Shown here in pieces: positions 33,803 to 42,329 of a stretch of DNA of 64,000 nucleotides. Source of the stretch: Streptomyces sp. WAC05374 (lineage in GTDB: Bacteria; Actinomycetota; Actinomycetes; Streptomycetales; Streptomycetaceae). The notes beneath the pieces are model-generated. The model did no database searches and was not told where the DNA came from. It was given only the letters and a program-made list of their open reading frames with translations. Each line of letters opens with the position of its first letter. The stretch's first letter is position 1. The stretch spans positions 62,001 through 126,000 of the forward strand of contig NZ_SMNQ01000011.1 of the NCBI RefSeq assembly GCF_004353505.1, written 5' to 3'. The position numbers and the translations under genes are program-made.

Positions 33803-35091
33803 GCGCCCGCCCGCCACGGCCGCCGGCGGGCCGCGCGGGAGTGCCGCGCGGGACGGCCGTGCTGCTGCGCACCGCCGCCGCCACCGTCGCGGCGGCCGGG
33901 CTCGGCCTGACCCTGTGGCACGGGATCGCCGAGCCGGGGACCGCGCTCGCCTTCGGCCTCCTGATCACGGTCGGCGAACTCGCCCGCTGGGGCGCCCGGC
34001 GGGGCGAGAGGGAGCCCGCCCCCCTCGCGGCCGCCGGAGCCCTCGCGTACGCCCTGCTGGGCGAGTCCGCCGGCCGGCCCACCACCCACGGTGTCGCCCA
34101 GATCGTCGCCGTCGTCGTCGCGGGCGCCCTGGTCGGCGCCGTACCGAGAATCGCCCGGGGGCAGGGGCCGGCGTGCGACCACGTGACCCGCCGGGTGCTC
34201 ACGGTCGCCTTCGCCGCCGTCTGCTTCCAGCCCCTGTACAACTCGGGCGAGCTGATCAGGACCGTCGGGCGGGGGCCGGGCTACGCCCTGTTCCTGCTGC
34301 TGCTCCTGGTCCTGACCGCCCTGTGCGACGCGGTGCTGGCGGCCCTGCTGGTGCGCGCCCGCACCGGTCACCCCTACGGGCCGCTCCTCCGCGGCGAGCT
34401 GCACGCCCTGCTCGGCATCGGCTCCGCCGTGTGCGCCACCGGGGTCGTGATCGCCCTGGCCGTGGCCGTCGCCGGCCTGTGGGCGCTGCCCGTCTTCTGC
34501 GTACCGCTGCTGCTCGCCCAGCTCTCCTTCCGCCGGTACGCCGCCGTCCGCGACACGTACCGCCAGACCATCGCCTCCCTGGCGCGTGCCACCGAGATCG
34601 CCGGGTACACGTCGCCCGGACACGCCCACCGGGTGGCGGCGCTCAGCCGCGCCGTCGGGCGCGAGCTGGGACTGTCCGGGCCCGATCTGACCGTTCTGGA
34701 GTACGCCGCACTGATGCACGACATCGGACAGCTTTCCCTGGTCGATCCCGTACCGGAAGGGGCCACGGTCCGCCTCCCGGAGGCCGAGCAGCGCCGTATC
34801 GCCCTGCTCGGCGGCGCCGTGGTGCGCCAGACCGGCGCCCCGGCGGCCGTCGCGGTCGTGGTGGAGCGCCAGGCCGACCCGTACCGCGAGCAGCCGCTGC
34901 CGGCGCGCATCGTCCGGGCGGTGAACGCGTACGACGAGCTGTCCCGGGAAGGCGGGGAGCACCCGGACCGGGCGCTGCGCGCGCTGGAGCGGCTGCGACT
35001 GGGCACCGCGCGGGACTATCACCCGAAAGTGGTGGAGTCACTCGCCAGAGTCCTCGCGCGCGGCGGCGTCACGGGCCCGGCCCCTGGGTAA
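33799..35091 (+). CDS. Membrane HD-domain protein, degenerate HD-GYP paralogue
   Basis: 430 residues with the same layout as the preceding gene: about six to seven transmembrane helices, then an HD domain. HAHRVAALSRAVG and MHDIGQLSL retain the first His and the HD pair, but the downstream HHE and DGxGYP segments are gone, replaced by VVVERQADPYREQ. It probably lacks phosphodiesterase activity and may bind ligand or modulate its partner. The start GTG overlaps the upstream stop (GTGA). The pair looks like a duplication with functional divergence. Confidence 0.85.
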   Translation: MSARPPRPPAGRAGVPRGTAVLLRTAAATVAAAGLGLTLWHGIAEPGTALAFGLLITVGELARWGARRGEREPAPLAAAGALAYALLGESAGRPTTHGVAQIVAVVVAGALVGAVPRIARGQGPACDHVTRRVLTVAFAAVCFQPLYNSGELIRTVGRGPGYALFLLLLLVLTALCDAVLAALLVRARTGHPYGPLLRGELHALLGIGSAVCATGVVIALAVAVAGLWALPVFCVPLLLAQLSFRRYAAVRDTYRQTIASLARATEIAGYTSPGHAHRVAALSRAVGRELGLSGPDLTVLEYAALMHDIGQLSLVDPVPEGATVRLPEAEQRRIALLGGAVVRQTGAPAAVAVVVERQADPYREQPLPARIVRAVNAYDELSREGGEHPDRALRALERLRLGTARDYHPKVVESLARVLARGGVTGPAPG

Positions 35092-35196
35092 CCCATGGGT
35101 AATGAGCGGGCGTGCGACCCGGCATGGTTGGATGCGAACAAGAGGGTGTCCGGGGGCAGAGACCTTCAGCGACCGGCAGACCGGCAGGCGGGAATC

Positions 35197-36177
35197 GTGA
35201 GGATCTTCGGGAAGGTACGGCATCGGCCCTCCGCCTCGTGGCGGCAGGCCACCGACCGCGCGTTCACGCTGATCGGGGACGGGCGGTACGAGGACGCGGG
35301 CGCGTTGCTGACGCGTGCGGCGGACCTGGAGCCCTGGCTCTCGGAGTCCTGGTTCAATCTGGCGCTCCTGCACAAGTTCCGGCACGACTGGGAGCAGGCG
35401 CGCACGGCGGGGCTGCGGGCGGTCGCCCTGCTCGACAAGGAGACCGGGGCGCCCGACTGGTGGAACGTCGGGATCGCCGCCACCGCGCTCCAGGACTGGC
35501 CGCTGGCCCGCCGCGCCTGGCAGGCGTACGGGCTGAAGGTGCCCGGAGCGGCCGCGGCGGGCGGGGAGCCGACCGGGATGGAGCTGGGCAGCGCCGCCGT
35601 ACGGCTGTCGCCGGAGGGCGAGGCCGAGGTGGTGTGGGGCCGACGGCTGGACCCGGCCCGGATGGAGGTGCTCTCCATCCCGCTGCCCTCCTCGGGGCGG
35701 CGCTGGGGCGAGGTCGTGCTGCACGACGGGGTGCCCAACGGAGAGCGGACGACATCGGCGGGGCACAGCTTCCCCGTGTTCGACGAGATCGAACTGTGGG
35801 CACCGTCGCCCGTGCCGACCTGGGTGGTGCTGCTGGAGGCGGCCACCGAGGACGACCGGGACGCCCTGGAGCGGCTGGCGGCCGACGCCGGTTTCGCCGC
35901 CGAGGACTGGTCGTCGTCGGTCCGGCTGCTGTGCCGGGCGTGCTCGGAGTCGCGGATGCCCAGCGCCGAGGGCGAGGGCGAGCACCTGGACCCGCACGAC
36001 CACAGTGAGCCGGGGCATCCGGGTCCGCTGGGTCACCGGTCGCCGGGCGAGCTGTGGGTGCCGGAGCGCGAGTGCGGCATCGCGGCGCCCGCCGGGCTGG
36101 TGCGGGGGCTGCTGGACGGCTGGGTGGCGGACAGCCCGGACAGCCGTGAGTGGCGGGATCTCGAGGAAGTCTGCTGA
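35197..36177 (+). CDS. TPR-like conserved actinobacterial protein
   Basis: 326 residues. The N-terminal third holds two to three TPR-like helix pairs (LIGDGRYEDAGALLTRAADLEPWLSES is split here as GRYEDAGALLTRAA and SWFNLALLHKF). The rest is a beta-rich region with a CRAC pair and a His/Asp/Gly/Pro loop before the C-terminus. GTG 35197 (MRIFGKVRHRP) is chosen as the conserved start; the open frame reaches 35095 but that extension looks non-coding. Function unknown; probably a cytoplasmic scaffold. Confidence 0.8.
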   Translation: MRIFGKVRHRPSASWRQATDRAFTLIGDGRYEDAGALLTRAADLEPWLSESWFNLALLHKFRHDWEQARTAGLRAVALLDKETGAPDWWNVGIAATALQDWPLARRAWQAYGLKVPGAAAAGGEPTGMELGSAAVRLSPEGEAEVVWGRRLDPARMEVLSIPLPSSGRRWGEVVLHDGVPNGERTTSAGHSFPVFDEIELWAPSPVPTWVVLLEAATEDDRDALERLAADAGFAAEDWSSSVRLLCRACSESRMPSAEGEGEHLDPHDHSEPGHPGPLGHRSPGELWVPERECGIAAPAGLVRGLLDGWVADSPDSREWRDLEEVC

Positions 36178-36276
36178 CCCCTGTCACCGGCGGCCCGTAG
36201 GCTGTACGGGCACAACGCGGCGTGCTGTACGGGCGCGGCGCAGCATCGGGTACCGAGGGAAGGCGCAGAAGCGGAC

Positions 36277-36909
36277 ATGGCGCAGCAGGAGACGGCTCAG
36301 CAGGTCGACGACGAGGGCTTCATCGTCGACACGGAGGACTGCGAGGAGCGCGAGCGCGCGTACCGCGAGCGCGGCACCTCCCGCCCGATCACGGTGGTCG
36401 GCAACCCGGTGCTGCACAAGGAGTGCAAGGACGTCACCGCGTTCGACGACGAGCTGGCGCGGCTCGTGGACGACATGTTCGCCAGCCAGCGGACGGCGGA
36501 GGGCGTGGGCCTGGCCGCCAACCAGATCGGTGTCGACCTGAAGGTCTTCGTCTACGACTGCATGGACGACGAGGGCGTCCGGCACGTGGGCGTGGTCTGC
36601 AACCCGGTGCTGGAGGAGCTGCCGGTGGAGGGGCGCGTCCTGGACGACTCCAACGAGGGCTGCCTGTCCGTGCCGGGCGCGTACGCCTCGCTGGCGCGGC
36701 CCGACTACGCGGTGGTGCGCGGCCAGGACGTCCAGGGCAACCCCATCAGGGTGCGGGGCACCGGGTACTTCGCCCGCTGCCTCCAGCACGAGACGGACCA
36801 CCTGTACGGGTACCTGTACATCGACCGGCTCTCGAAGCGCGACCGCAAGGACGCGCTGAAGCAGATGGCCGAGGGCACGCCGCGCTACCCGGTCGTCGCG
36901 AACGACTGA
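36277..36909 (+). CDS. def: Peptide deformylase
   Basis: 210 residues. The three PDF motifs are complete: GVGLAANQIG (about 75), EGCLSVPG with the metal-ligand Cys (about 128) and QHETDHLYG with the HExxH site (about 168). It removes formyl from nascent N-termini. It has an N-terminal extension of about 30 acidic residues compared with E. coli. AGGGAAGG lies upstream of ATG 36277. Closed by the 17-bp terminator at 36920-36954. Confidence 0.95.
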   Translation: MAQQETAQQVDDEGFIVDTEDCEERERAYRERGTSRPITVVGNPVLHKECKDVTAFDDELARLVDDMFASQRTAEGVGLAANQIGVDLKVFVYDCMDDEGVRHVGVVCNPVLEELPVEGRVLDDSNEGCLSVPGAYASLARPDYAVVRGQDVQGNPIRVRGTGYFARCLQHETDHLYGYLYIDRLSKRDRKDALKQMAEGTPRYPVVAND

Positions 36910-36919
36910 GCCTCGCGCG

Positions 36920-36954
36920 GAAGGCCCCGTCCCGGTGACCGGGACGGGGCCTTC
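36920..36954 (+). terminator. Terminator after def
   Basis: 17-bp inverted repeat (36920-36936 with 36938-36954) with the apex opening to form a loop, 11 nt after the stop. Confidence 0.72.
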
Positions 36955-37062
36955 GCGTGACCGCCAATGGGCCGACGAATGACGGGTGCCCGTGCGGTGT
37001 TGACGCGCGTGGACCTCCCGGCCAGGCTCGTGGGCGGCGTTCCTCTCGGAGATGGAGGCTCG

Positions 37063-37800
37063 ATGCTCGGACGTACCGCACGACTCCTGCTGTCGATTGT
37101 CATGCTCATGGCTGCATCGGTGACCGGTGTGGTCGCCACCGCCACCGCCGCGCACGCGGACGGCTGCTACACCTGGTCGCGCACCCTGTCCCAGGGCGCG
37201 TCCGGCGCGGACGTGACCCAGCTCCAGATAAGGGTCGCCGGCTACCCCGGCTACGGCGGCGTCCTCGCCGTCGACGGCTCCTACGGCCCGGCGACCACGG
37301 CGGCGGTCAAGCGCTTCCAGGCCGCGTACGGCCTCACCGCGGACGGCATCGCCGGGTCCGCCACCTTCAGCAAGCTCTACGCCCTCCAGGACGACGACTG
37401 CACACCCGTCCACTTCAGCTACGGCGAACTGAACGACTGCAACACCACCTGGGCCGGCGGGGCGGTGGACGCCGCCACCGCCAAGGCCAACGCGCTGCGC
37501 ACCATGTGGAAGCTGGAGGCCATGCGCCACGCGCTCGGCGACCAGCCCATCACCGTGACCAGCGGCTTCCGCTCGCACGCCTGCAACGACGCGGTCGGCG
37601 GGGCGTCCGGCAGCCGCCACCTGTACGGGGACGCCGCCGACCTGGGTGCGGGCCCGCACTCCCTGTGCAAGCTGGCCCAGCAGGCCCGCAACCACGGCTT
37701 CAACGGCATCCTCGGCCCCGGCTACCCCGGGCACGACGACCACACCCACGTCGACCACCGCGCCACCCGCTACTGGTCCGCGCCGAGCTGCGGCATCTGA
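37063..37800 (+). CDS. Secreted zinc D-Ala-D-Ala carboxypeptidase (M15), PG-binding
   Basis: 245 residues. A signal peptide (about 1-32, ending ATAAHA) precedes DGCYTW. A PG_binding_1 domain (about 35-105, LQIRVAGYPGYGG, then FQAAYGLTADGIAG) comes next, then the peptidase with SRHLYGDAADLG (His/Asp zinc ligands) and HTHVDH. Six cysteines suit extracellular disulfides. It strongly resembles the Streptomyces albus G zinc DD-carboxypeptidase from N- to C-terminus, so it should trim or cleave peptidoglycan stem peptides. ATG 37063 has GGAGG 4 nt upstream. Confidence 0.94.
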   Translation: MLGRTARLLLSIVMLMAASVTGVVATATAAHADGCYTWSRTLSQGASGADVTQLQIRVAGYPGYGGVLAVDGSYGPATTAAVKRFQAAYGLTADGIAGSATFSKLYALQDDDCTPVHFSYGELNDCNTTWAGGAVDAATAKANALRTMWKLEAMRHALGDQPITVTSGFRSHACNDAVGGASGSRHLYGDAADLGAGPHSLCKLAQQARNHGFNGILGPGYPGHDDHTHVDHRATRYWSAPSCGI

Positions 37801-37825
37801 GGCGGCCCCGGCGAGCGGGGAGGGT

Positions 37826-38842
37826 TCAGAAGTCCTCGTCGAGGTCGACCGAACCCTCCACCGCCACCTGGTAGGCCGACACCCGGCGCTCGAAGAAGTT
37901 CGTCAGCTCCTGCACGCCCTGGAGCTCCATGAACGCGAACGGGTTCTCCGAGCCGTACACCGGGGCGAAGCCCAGGCGCGTCAGGCGCTGGTCGGCCACG
38001 CACTCCAGGTACTGGCGCATCGACTCGGTGTTCATGCCCGGCAGGCCGTCACCGCACAGGTCGCGGCCGAACTGCAGCTCCGCCGCCACGGCCTCCTTCA
38101 GCATGTCGGTGACCTGCTGCTGGAGCTCGTCGTCGAAGAGGTCCGGCTCCTCCTTGCGGACGGTGTCGACCACCTCGAACGCGAAGTTCATGTGCATCGT
38201 CTCGTCCCGGAACACCCAGTTGGTGCCGGTCGCCAGGCCGTGCAGCAGACCGCGCGAGCGGAACCAGTACACGTAGGCGAACGCGCCGTAGAAGAACAGC
38301 CCCTCGATGCAGGCGGCGAAGCAGATCAGGTTCAGCAGGAAGCGCCGGCGGTCCGCCTTCGTCTCCAGCCGGTCGATCTTCTCCACGGAGTCCATCCAGC
38401 GGAAGCAGAACTGCGCCTTCTCCCGGATGGAGGGGATGTTCTCCACGGCGGCGAACGCGGCCGCGCGGTCCTCGGGGTCGGGCAGGTAGGTGTCCAGCAG
38501 CGTCAGATAGAACTGGACGTGCACGGCCTCCTCGAAGAGCTGCCGCGACAGGTACAGCCGCGCCTCGGGGGAGTTGATGTGCTTGTAGAGCGTCAGCACC
38601 AGGTTGTTCGCCACGATCGAGTCGCCCGTCGCGAAGAACGCAACCAGCCGCCCGATCAGGTGCTGTTCGCCCGGCGTCAGCTTGGCCAGGTCGGCGACGT
38701 CGGAGTGGAGGTCGACCTCCTCCACGGTCCAGGTGTTCTTGATGGCGTCCCGGTAGCGCTCGTAGAAGTCCGGGTAGCGCATCGGGCGCAGGGTCAGCTC
38801 GAAGCCCGGGTCGAGGAGGTTCTTTTCGGCGGAAGTGGTCAT
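37826..38842 (-). CDS. nrdB: Class I ribonucleotide reductase, beta subunit
   Basis: 338 residues, helical ferritin-like subunit. Metal ligands and radical site are visible: Asp in ATGDSIVANN, Glu/His in FEEAVHVQFY with the Tyr four residues after the His (the radical position), and RDETMHMNF. The C-terminal acidic tail (DLDEDF) is the alpha-subunit docking peptide. The Tyr suggests a class Ia di-iron enzyme rather than a Tyr-less type. Its ATG overlaps the nrdA stop by one base (TAATG). Only 25 bp separate it from the convergent carboxypeptidase gene, so no nrdS follows here. Confidence 0.95.
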   Translation of the reverse strand: MTTSAEKNLLDPGFELTLRPMRYPDFYERYRDAIKNTWTVEEVDLHSDVADLAKLTPGEQHLIGRLVAFFATGDSIVANNLVLTLYKHINSPEARLYLSRQLFEEAVHVQFYLTLLDTYLPDPEDRAAAFAAVENIPSIREKAQFCFRWMDSVEKIDRLETKADRRRFLLNLICFAACIEGLFFYGAFAYVYWFRSRGLLHGLATGTNWVFRDETMHMNFAFEVVDTVRKEEPDLFDDELQQQVTDMLKEAVAAELQFGRDLCGDGLPGMNTESMRQYLECVADQRLTRLGFAPVYGSENPFAFMELQGVQELTNFFERRVSAYQVAVEGSVDLDEDF

Positions 38843-41202
38843 TACTGGCAGGCCTCGCAGGACTCGGGGTTCTCAAGGGAGCAGGCGACGGCGTCGGGCT
38901 CGGACACCTGCTGGACGGGGAGGGCGGGGGCCGCGGACGCGGCGCGGGCGATCCGGGTCGCCGGGCGCGAGCGCAGGTAGTACGTCGTCTTCAGACCCTG
39001 CTTCCAGGCGTACGCGTACATCGACGACAGCTTGCCGATGGTCGGCGTCTCCATGAACAGGTTCAGCGACTGCGACTGGTCCAGGAACGGCGTACGGGCC
39101 GCCGCCATGTCGATCAGGCCGCGCTGCGGGATCTCCCACGCCGTCCGGTACAGCTCACGCACCTCGGCCGGAATCCAGGTGAAGCCCTGCACCGAGCCGC
39201 TGGACTCGCGCAGCGCCTCACGGGTCTGCGCGTCCCACACGCCCAGCCGCTTCAGCTCCTGCACCAGGTAGGAGTTGACCTGGAGGAACTCGCCCGACAG
39301 CGTCTCGCGCTTGAACAGGTTCGACACCTGCGGCTCGATGCACTCGTACACGCCCGCGATCGACGCGATCGTCGCGGTCGGCGCGATGGCGAGGAGCAGC
39401 GAGTTGCGCAGGCCGACCTCGGCGATCCGGGCGCGCAGCGCCTCCCACCGCTCGGGCCAGTGGAGCTCCACGCCGTAGTGGTCCGGGTGCAGCACCCCGC
39501 GCGCCGTGCGGGTCTTCTCCCAGGCGGGCAGCGGGCCGTTGCGCTCGGCGAGGCCGGCGGACGCCTCGTACGCGGCGAGCATGATCCGCTCGGCGATCCG
39601 GGTCGACAGGGCACGCGCCGCGGGGGAGTCGAAGGGCAGCCCGAGCTGGAAGAAGACGTCCTGGAGGCCCATCACGCCCAGGCCGACGGGCCGCCACTTG
39701 GCGTTGGACCGCCCGGCCTGCTCGGTCGGGTAGAAGTTGATGTCGACGACCCGGTCGAGGAACGTCACGGCCGTGGCGACGGTGTCGTCCAGCCGCTCCC
39801 AGTCGATGTCGCCACCGGAGACGAACGCGCCGAGGTTGACCGAACCGAGGTTGCACACGGCCGTCTCGCCGTCGTCCGTGACCTCCAGGATCTCGGTGCA
39901 CAGGTTGGACGAGTGGACCGTGTGGCCCGGCTCGGCCGTCTGGTTGGCCGTACGGTTCGAGGCGTCCTTGAAGGTCATCCAGCCGTTGCCGGTCTGCGCG
40001 AGCGTCCGCATCATCCGCCCGTACAGGTCACGGGCCGGCAGGGTCTTGCGGGCCAGCCCCTTCGCCTCGGCGGCGCGGTAGGCGGCGTCGAACTCCTCGC
40101 CCCACAGGTCGACCAGCTCCGGCACGTCGGCCGGCGAGAACAGCGACCACTCGGCGTCGGCGTTCACCCGCCGCATGAACTCGTCCGGGATCCAGTGCGC
40201 CAGGTTCAGGTTGTGCGTACGCCGCGCCTCCTCACCCGTGTTGTCGCGCAGCTCCAGGAACTCCTCGATGTCCGCGTGCCACGTCTCCAGGTACACCGCG
40301 GCCGCGCCCTTGCGCCGCCCGCCCTGGTTCACGGCCGCCACCGAGGCGTCCAGCGTCTTCAGGAACGGCACGATGCCGTTGGAGTGCCCGTTGGTGCCGC
40401 GGATCAGCGAGCCGCGCGCCCGGATGCGGGAGTACGACAGGCCGATGCCGCCCGCGTGCTTCGACAGCCGTGCCACCTGGTGGTAGCGGTCGTAGATGGA
40501 GTCCAGCTCGTCCAGCGGCGAGTCCAGCAGGTAGCACGACGACATCTGCGGGTGGCGCGTACCGGAGTTGAACAGGGTGGGGGAGGAGGGCAGGTAGTCC
40601 AGCCGGCTCATCAGCCCGTACAGCGCCGCCACCTCGTCCAGCGCCCGGACGGTGTCGTCCTCCGCCAGCCCGGCCGCCACCCGCAGCATGAAGTGCTGCG
40701 GCGTCTCGATCACCTTGCGCGTGAGGGGGTGCCGCAGCAGGTAGCGCGAGTACAGCGTGCGCAGCCCGAAGTAGCCGAACCGGTCGTCGGCGGCCGGGTC
40801 GATCAGCGCGTCCATCCGGTCGGCGTGGACCTCGACGAACGCGGCCGTACGGTCCGCGATCAGACCCTCCCGGTGCCCCACGGCCACCGACGCCGAGAAC
40901 GACACCGCCCCCTGGCCCGCCGCCTCCTCCGCGATGGTCCGGGTCAGCAGCCGCGCCGCGAGCCGGGAGTACGCGGGGTCCTCGGCGATCAGCCCGGCGG
41001 CCGCCTCGGTGGCGAGCTCGCGCAGCTCCGCCGCGTCCGAACCGGCGTGCCGGCCCCGCAGCGCGGCCGCGGCGACCCGGCCGGGGTCGGTGTCGGGCAG
41101 ATCGGCGGTGAGGTCGGTCAGGGTCCGCAGCAGCACGGTCCCGGGTCCGTCGCTTCCGTCGCTCTCGACCGCGGAAACCGGATCGGCAGGCGCGATGGTC
41201 AC
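38842..41202 (-). CDS. nrdA: Class I ribonucleotide reductase, alpha subunit
   Basis: 786 residues. Catalytic region features are NLCTEI, the NLGSVNL segment with active-site Cys, GLGVMGLQD and PTATIASIAG; the C-terminal CEAC is the shuttle disulfide. The N-terminal region lacks an obvious full ATP-cone. With NrdB it reduces NDPs under oxic conditions. GTG 41202 follows GAGGGAGAG. The 316-bp region upstream contains a cobalamin riboswitch and probable NrdR boxes, so it is repressed when B12 is available to the class II enzyme. Confidence 0.96.
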   Translation of the reverse strand: MTIAPADPVSAVESDGSDGPGTVLLRTLTDLTADLPDTDPGRVAAAALRGRHAGSDAAELRELATEAAAGLIAEDPAYSRLAARLLTRTIAEEAAGQGAVSFSASVAVGHREGLIADRTAAFVEVHADRMDALIDPAADDRFGYFGLRTLYSRYLLRHPLTRKVIETPQHFMLRVAAGLAEDDTVRALDEVAALYGLMSRLDYLPSSPTLFNSGTRHPQMSSCYLLDSPLDELDSIYDRYHQVARLSKHAGGIGLSYSRIRARGSLIRGTNGHSNGIVPFLKTLDASVAAVNQGGRRKGAAAVYLETWHADIEEFLELRDNTGEEARRTHNLNLAHWIPDEFMRRVNADAEWSLFSPADVPELVDLWGEEFDAAYRAAEAKGLARKTLPARDLYGRMMRTLAQTGNGWMTFKDASNRTANQTAEPGHTVHSSNLCTEILEVTDDGETAVCNLGSVNLGAFVSGGDIDWERLDDTVATAVTFLDRVVDINFYPTEQAGRSNAKWRPVGLGVMGLQDVFFQLGLPFDSPAARALSTRIAERIMLAAYEASAGLAERNGPLPAWEKTRTARGVLHPDHYGVELHWPERWEALRARIAEVGLRNSLLLAIAPTATIASIAGVYECIEPQVSNLFKRETLSGEFLQVNSYLVQELKRLGVWDAQTREALRESSGSVQGFTWIPAEVRELYRTAWEIPQRGLIDMAAARTPFLDQSQSLNLFMETPTIGKLSSMYAYAWKQGLKTTYYLRSRPATRIARAASAAPALPVQQVSEPDAVACSLENPESCEACQ

Positions 41203-41351
41203 GTGGGGGCTCTCCCTCGCTCGGCTCGGGGCCGCCGCGGTCGCGGGCAGGGGAGCGGGCACGCCCGGGCACAGGGGCGCATGGCACCGCGTCCACCGGC
41301 CCACTCCGCGAGGCCCGGACGTCTGGGCACCCGGGCCGGACGGTCCGGGCG

Positions 41352-41453
41352 CGCTGCCGGCAGGTCTTCGGACTCGTACATGCGCGAAGGCACACCAACA
41401 CACCGTTGCGGGACAGTTCCGGATTTCCACCGGATTCCCCTGCGGCGACAGCG
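41352..41453 (-). promoter_or_regulatory. Cobalamin (B12) riboswitch upstream of nrdAB
   Basis: On the minus strand, the conserved aptamer core GGGAATCCGGTGGAAATCC, then GGAACTGTCCCGCAACGGT, and the B12 box (GAGTCCGAAGACCTGCC, 41359-41375) occur in correct order. The outer P1 stem pairs CGCTG (41453-41449) with CAGCG (41356-41352). The predicted transcription start coincides with the aptamer's 5' edge. Known in Streptomyces: this riboswitch turns off nrdAB when adenosylcobalamin is present. Confidence 0.95.
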
Positions 41454-41459
41454 AGGACG

Positions 41460-41487
41460 AGCATACATGTGGGGGGCGCGAGTTGAA
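41460..41487 (-). promoter_or_regulatory. nrdAB promoter
   Basis: TTCAAC (41487-41482), 16-nt spacer, TATGCT (41465-41460) on the minus strand; the start falls at about 41453, exactly at the aptamer edge. Confidence 0.6.
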
Positions 41488-41507
41488 CCACCCCCCACAT
41501 GTTGTGT
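41460..41507. promoter_or_regulatory. Probable paired NrdR boxes at the nrdAB promoter
   Basis: Two sites centred on ACATGT (41460-41475 and 41492-41507), 32 bp apart centre to centre, flank the promoter. The distal site reads ACACAACATGTGGGGG and matches the NrdR consensus at 10 of 16 positions; the proximal one at about 8. Pairing three helical turns apart is typical for the NrdR repressor. The sites also form a 12-bp inverted repeat. Confidence 0.5.
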
Positions 41508-41518
41508 CGGTCGCGGCG

Positions 41519-42022
41519 TCAGAGGGGGAGCGCGTACGTGCGGAGGGTCACGCCCGGGACGGGCTGCCAGTCCCTCTCGGGGGTCCGGAGGAACCCCAGC
41601 CGCTCATGGAGCCGGTGCGCCGCCCGCATGGACGCCTGCGTGGACAGCACCAGCCTCCGGCACCCCTCCACCGCCCGCGCCCGCTCCACGCACGCCCGTA
41701 CCAGCGCCTCGCCCGCGCCCCGGCACCGCTCCTCCCGGGCCACCGCCAGCATCCGCAGCTCCGCCTCCCCGGCACGGGACAGCTCCGCCCACGGCCCGCC
41801 GCCGTCCGCGACGAACGTCACCCCGCCCAGCACCCGTTCGTCCCGCTCCACGGCCACGAGCACCTCGGCCCCGGCGGCCCGCCGGGCCACGTCCCGCAGC
41901 TCGATCAGGTACTCGTCGCTCTCGCCGAAGGCCAGGAGCCCGTCCCCGAGGTACGCCTGGGCCGTGATGCCGGCGAGCGTGCCGTGTTCCTCGGGCCGTA
42001 CCGCCCTGATGGTGATGTCCAT
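41519..42022 (-). CDS. GNAT-family N-acetyltransferase
   Basis: 167 residues. The acetyl-CoA loop is seen in AVAREERCRGAGEALV (Q/RxxGxG/A, about 95-107), with HERLGF near the C-terminus. ATG 42022 (MDITIRAV) is chosen as the typical GNAT start within a longer open frame. The acceptor substrate is unknown. It lies between the nrdAB regulatory region and the cstA operon terminator. Confidence 0.87.
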   Translation of the reverse strand: MDITIRAVRPEEHGTLAGITAQAYLGDGLLAFGESDEYLIELRDVARRAAGAEVLVAVERDERVLGGVTFVADGGGPWAELSRAGEAELRMLAVAREERCRGAGEALVRACVERARAVEGCRRLVLSTQASMRAAHRLHERLGFLRTPERDWQPVPGVTLRTYALPL

Positions 42023-42046
42023 GGTCCGAGTGTGGGGCGGTACGGC

Positions 42047-42090
42047 GACGGGCCGCCGCATTTCCGTCCCCGGAAGTGCGGCGGCCCGTC
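42047..42090 (-). terminator. Terminator of the cstA-ybdD operon
   Basis: 14-bp stem (42047-42060 with 42077-42090) extended by TTCC/GGAA, 15 bp beyond the ybdD-like stop on the minus strand. Confidence 0.72.
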
Positions 42091-42104
42091 GTGCGGTCAC
42101 CCGC

Positions 42105-42329
42105 TCAGCAGCAGCGGAACCCGTCGCGGGGGTCCGCCTCCCGCGCCTCGGTGCGCCGGCGCTCGAACTCGCGCCGGGTCATCACCACGGCGTCCGGGTC
42201 GCACCGCCGGGCGTGGGCGACGTACGCGTCGTACGCGGCCTCGCCGGACACCTCCCGGACGTACCAGCGCACCCACCTGACGGCCCGTCGCAGCTTGCCG
42301 CCCGGCCGTGCGGTCACCGCGGCGCTCAC
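42105..42329 (-). CDS. YbdD/YjiX family small protein
   Basis: 74 residues, Arg-rich. Recognised from WYVREVSGEAAYDAYV and the C-terminal DPRDGFRCC. This family is encoded next to CstA/BtsT carriers in many bacteria. The GTG start overlaps the cstA stop by 4 nt (GTGA), so it is translationally coupled and is probably an accessory to the transporter. No membrane segment. Confidence 0.88.
   Translation of the reverse strand: MSAAVTARPGGKLRRAVRWVRWYVREVSGEAAYDAYVAHARRCDPDAVVMTRREFERRRTEAREADPRDGFRCC

Noticed and set aside
39460..41967. 835-codon plus-strand open frame
   Set aside because: Antisense to nrdA and its riboswitch; no recognisable protein.
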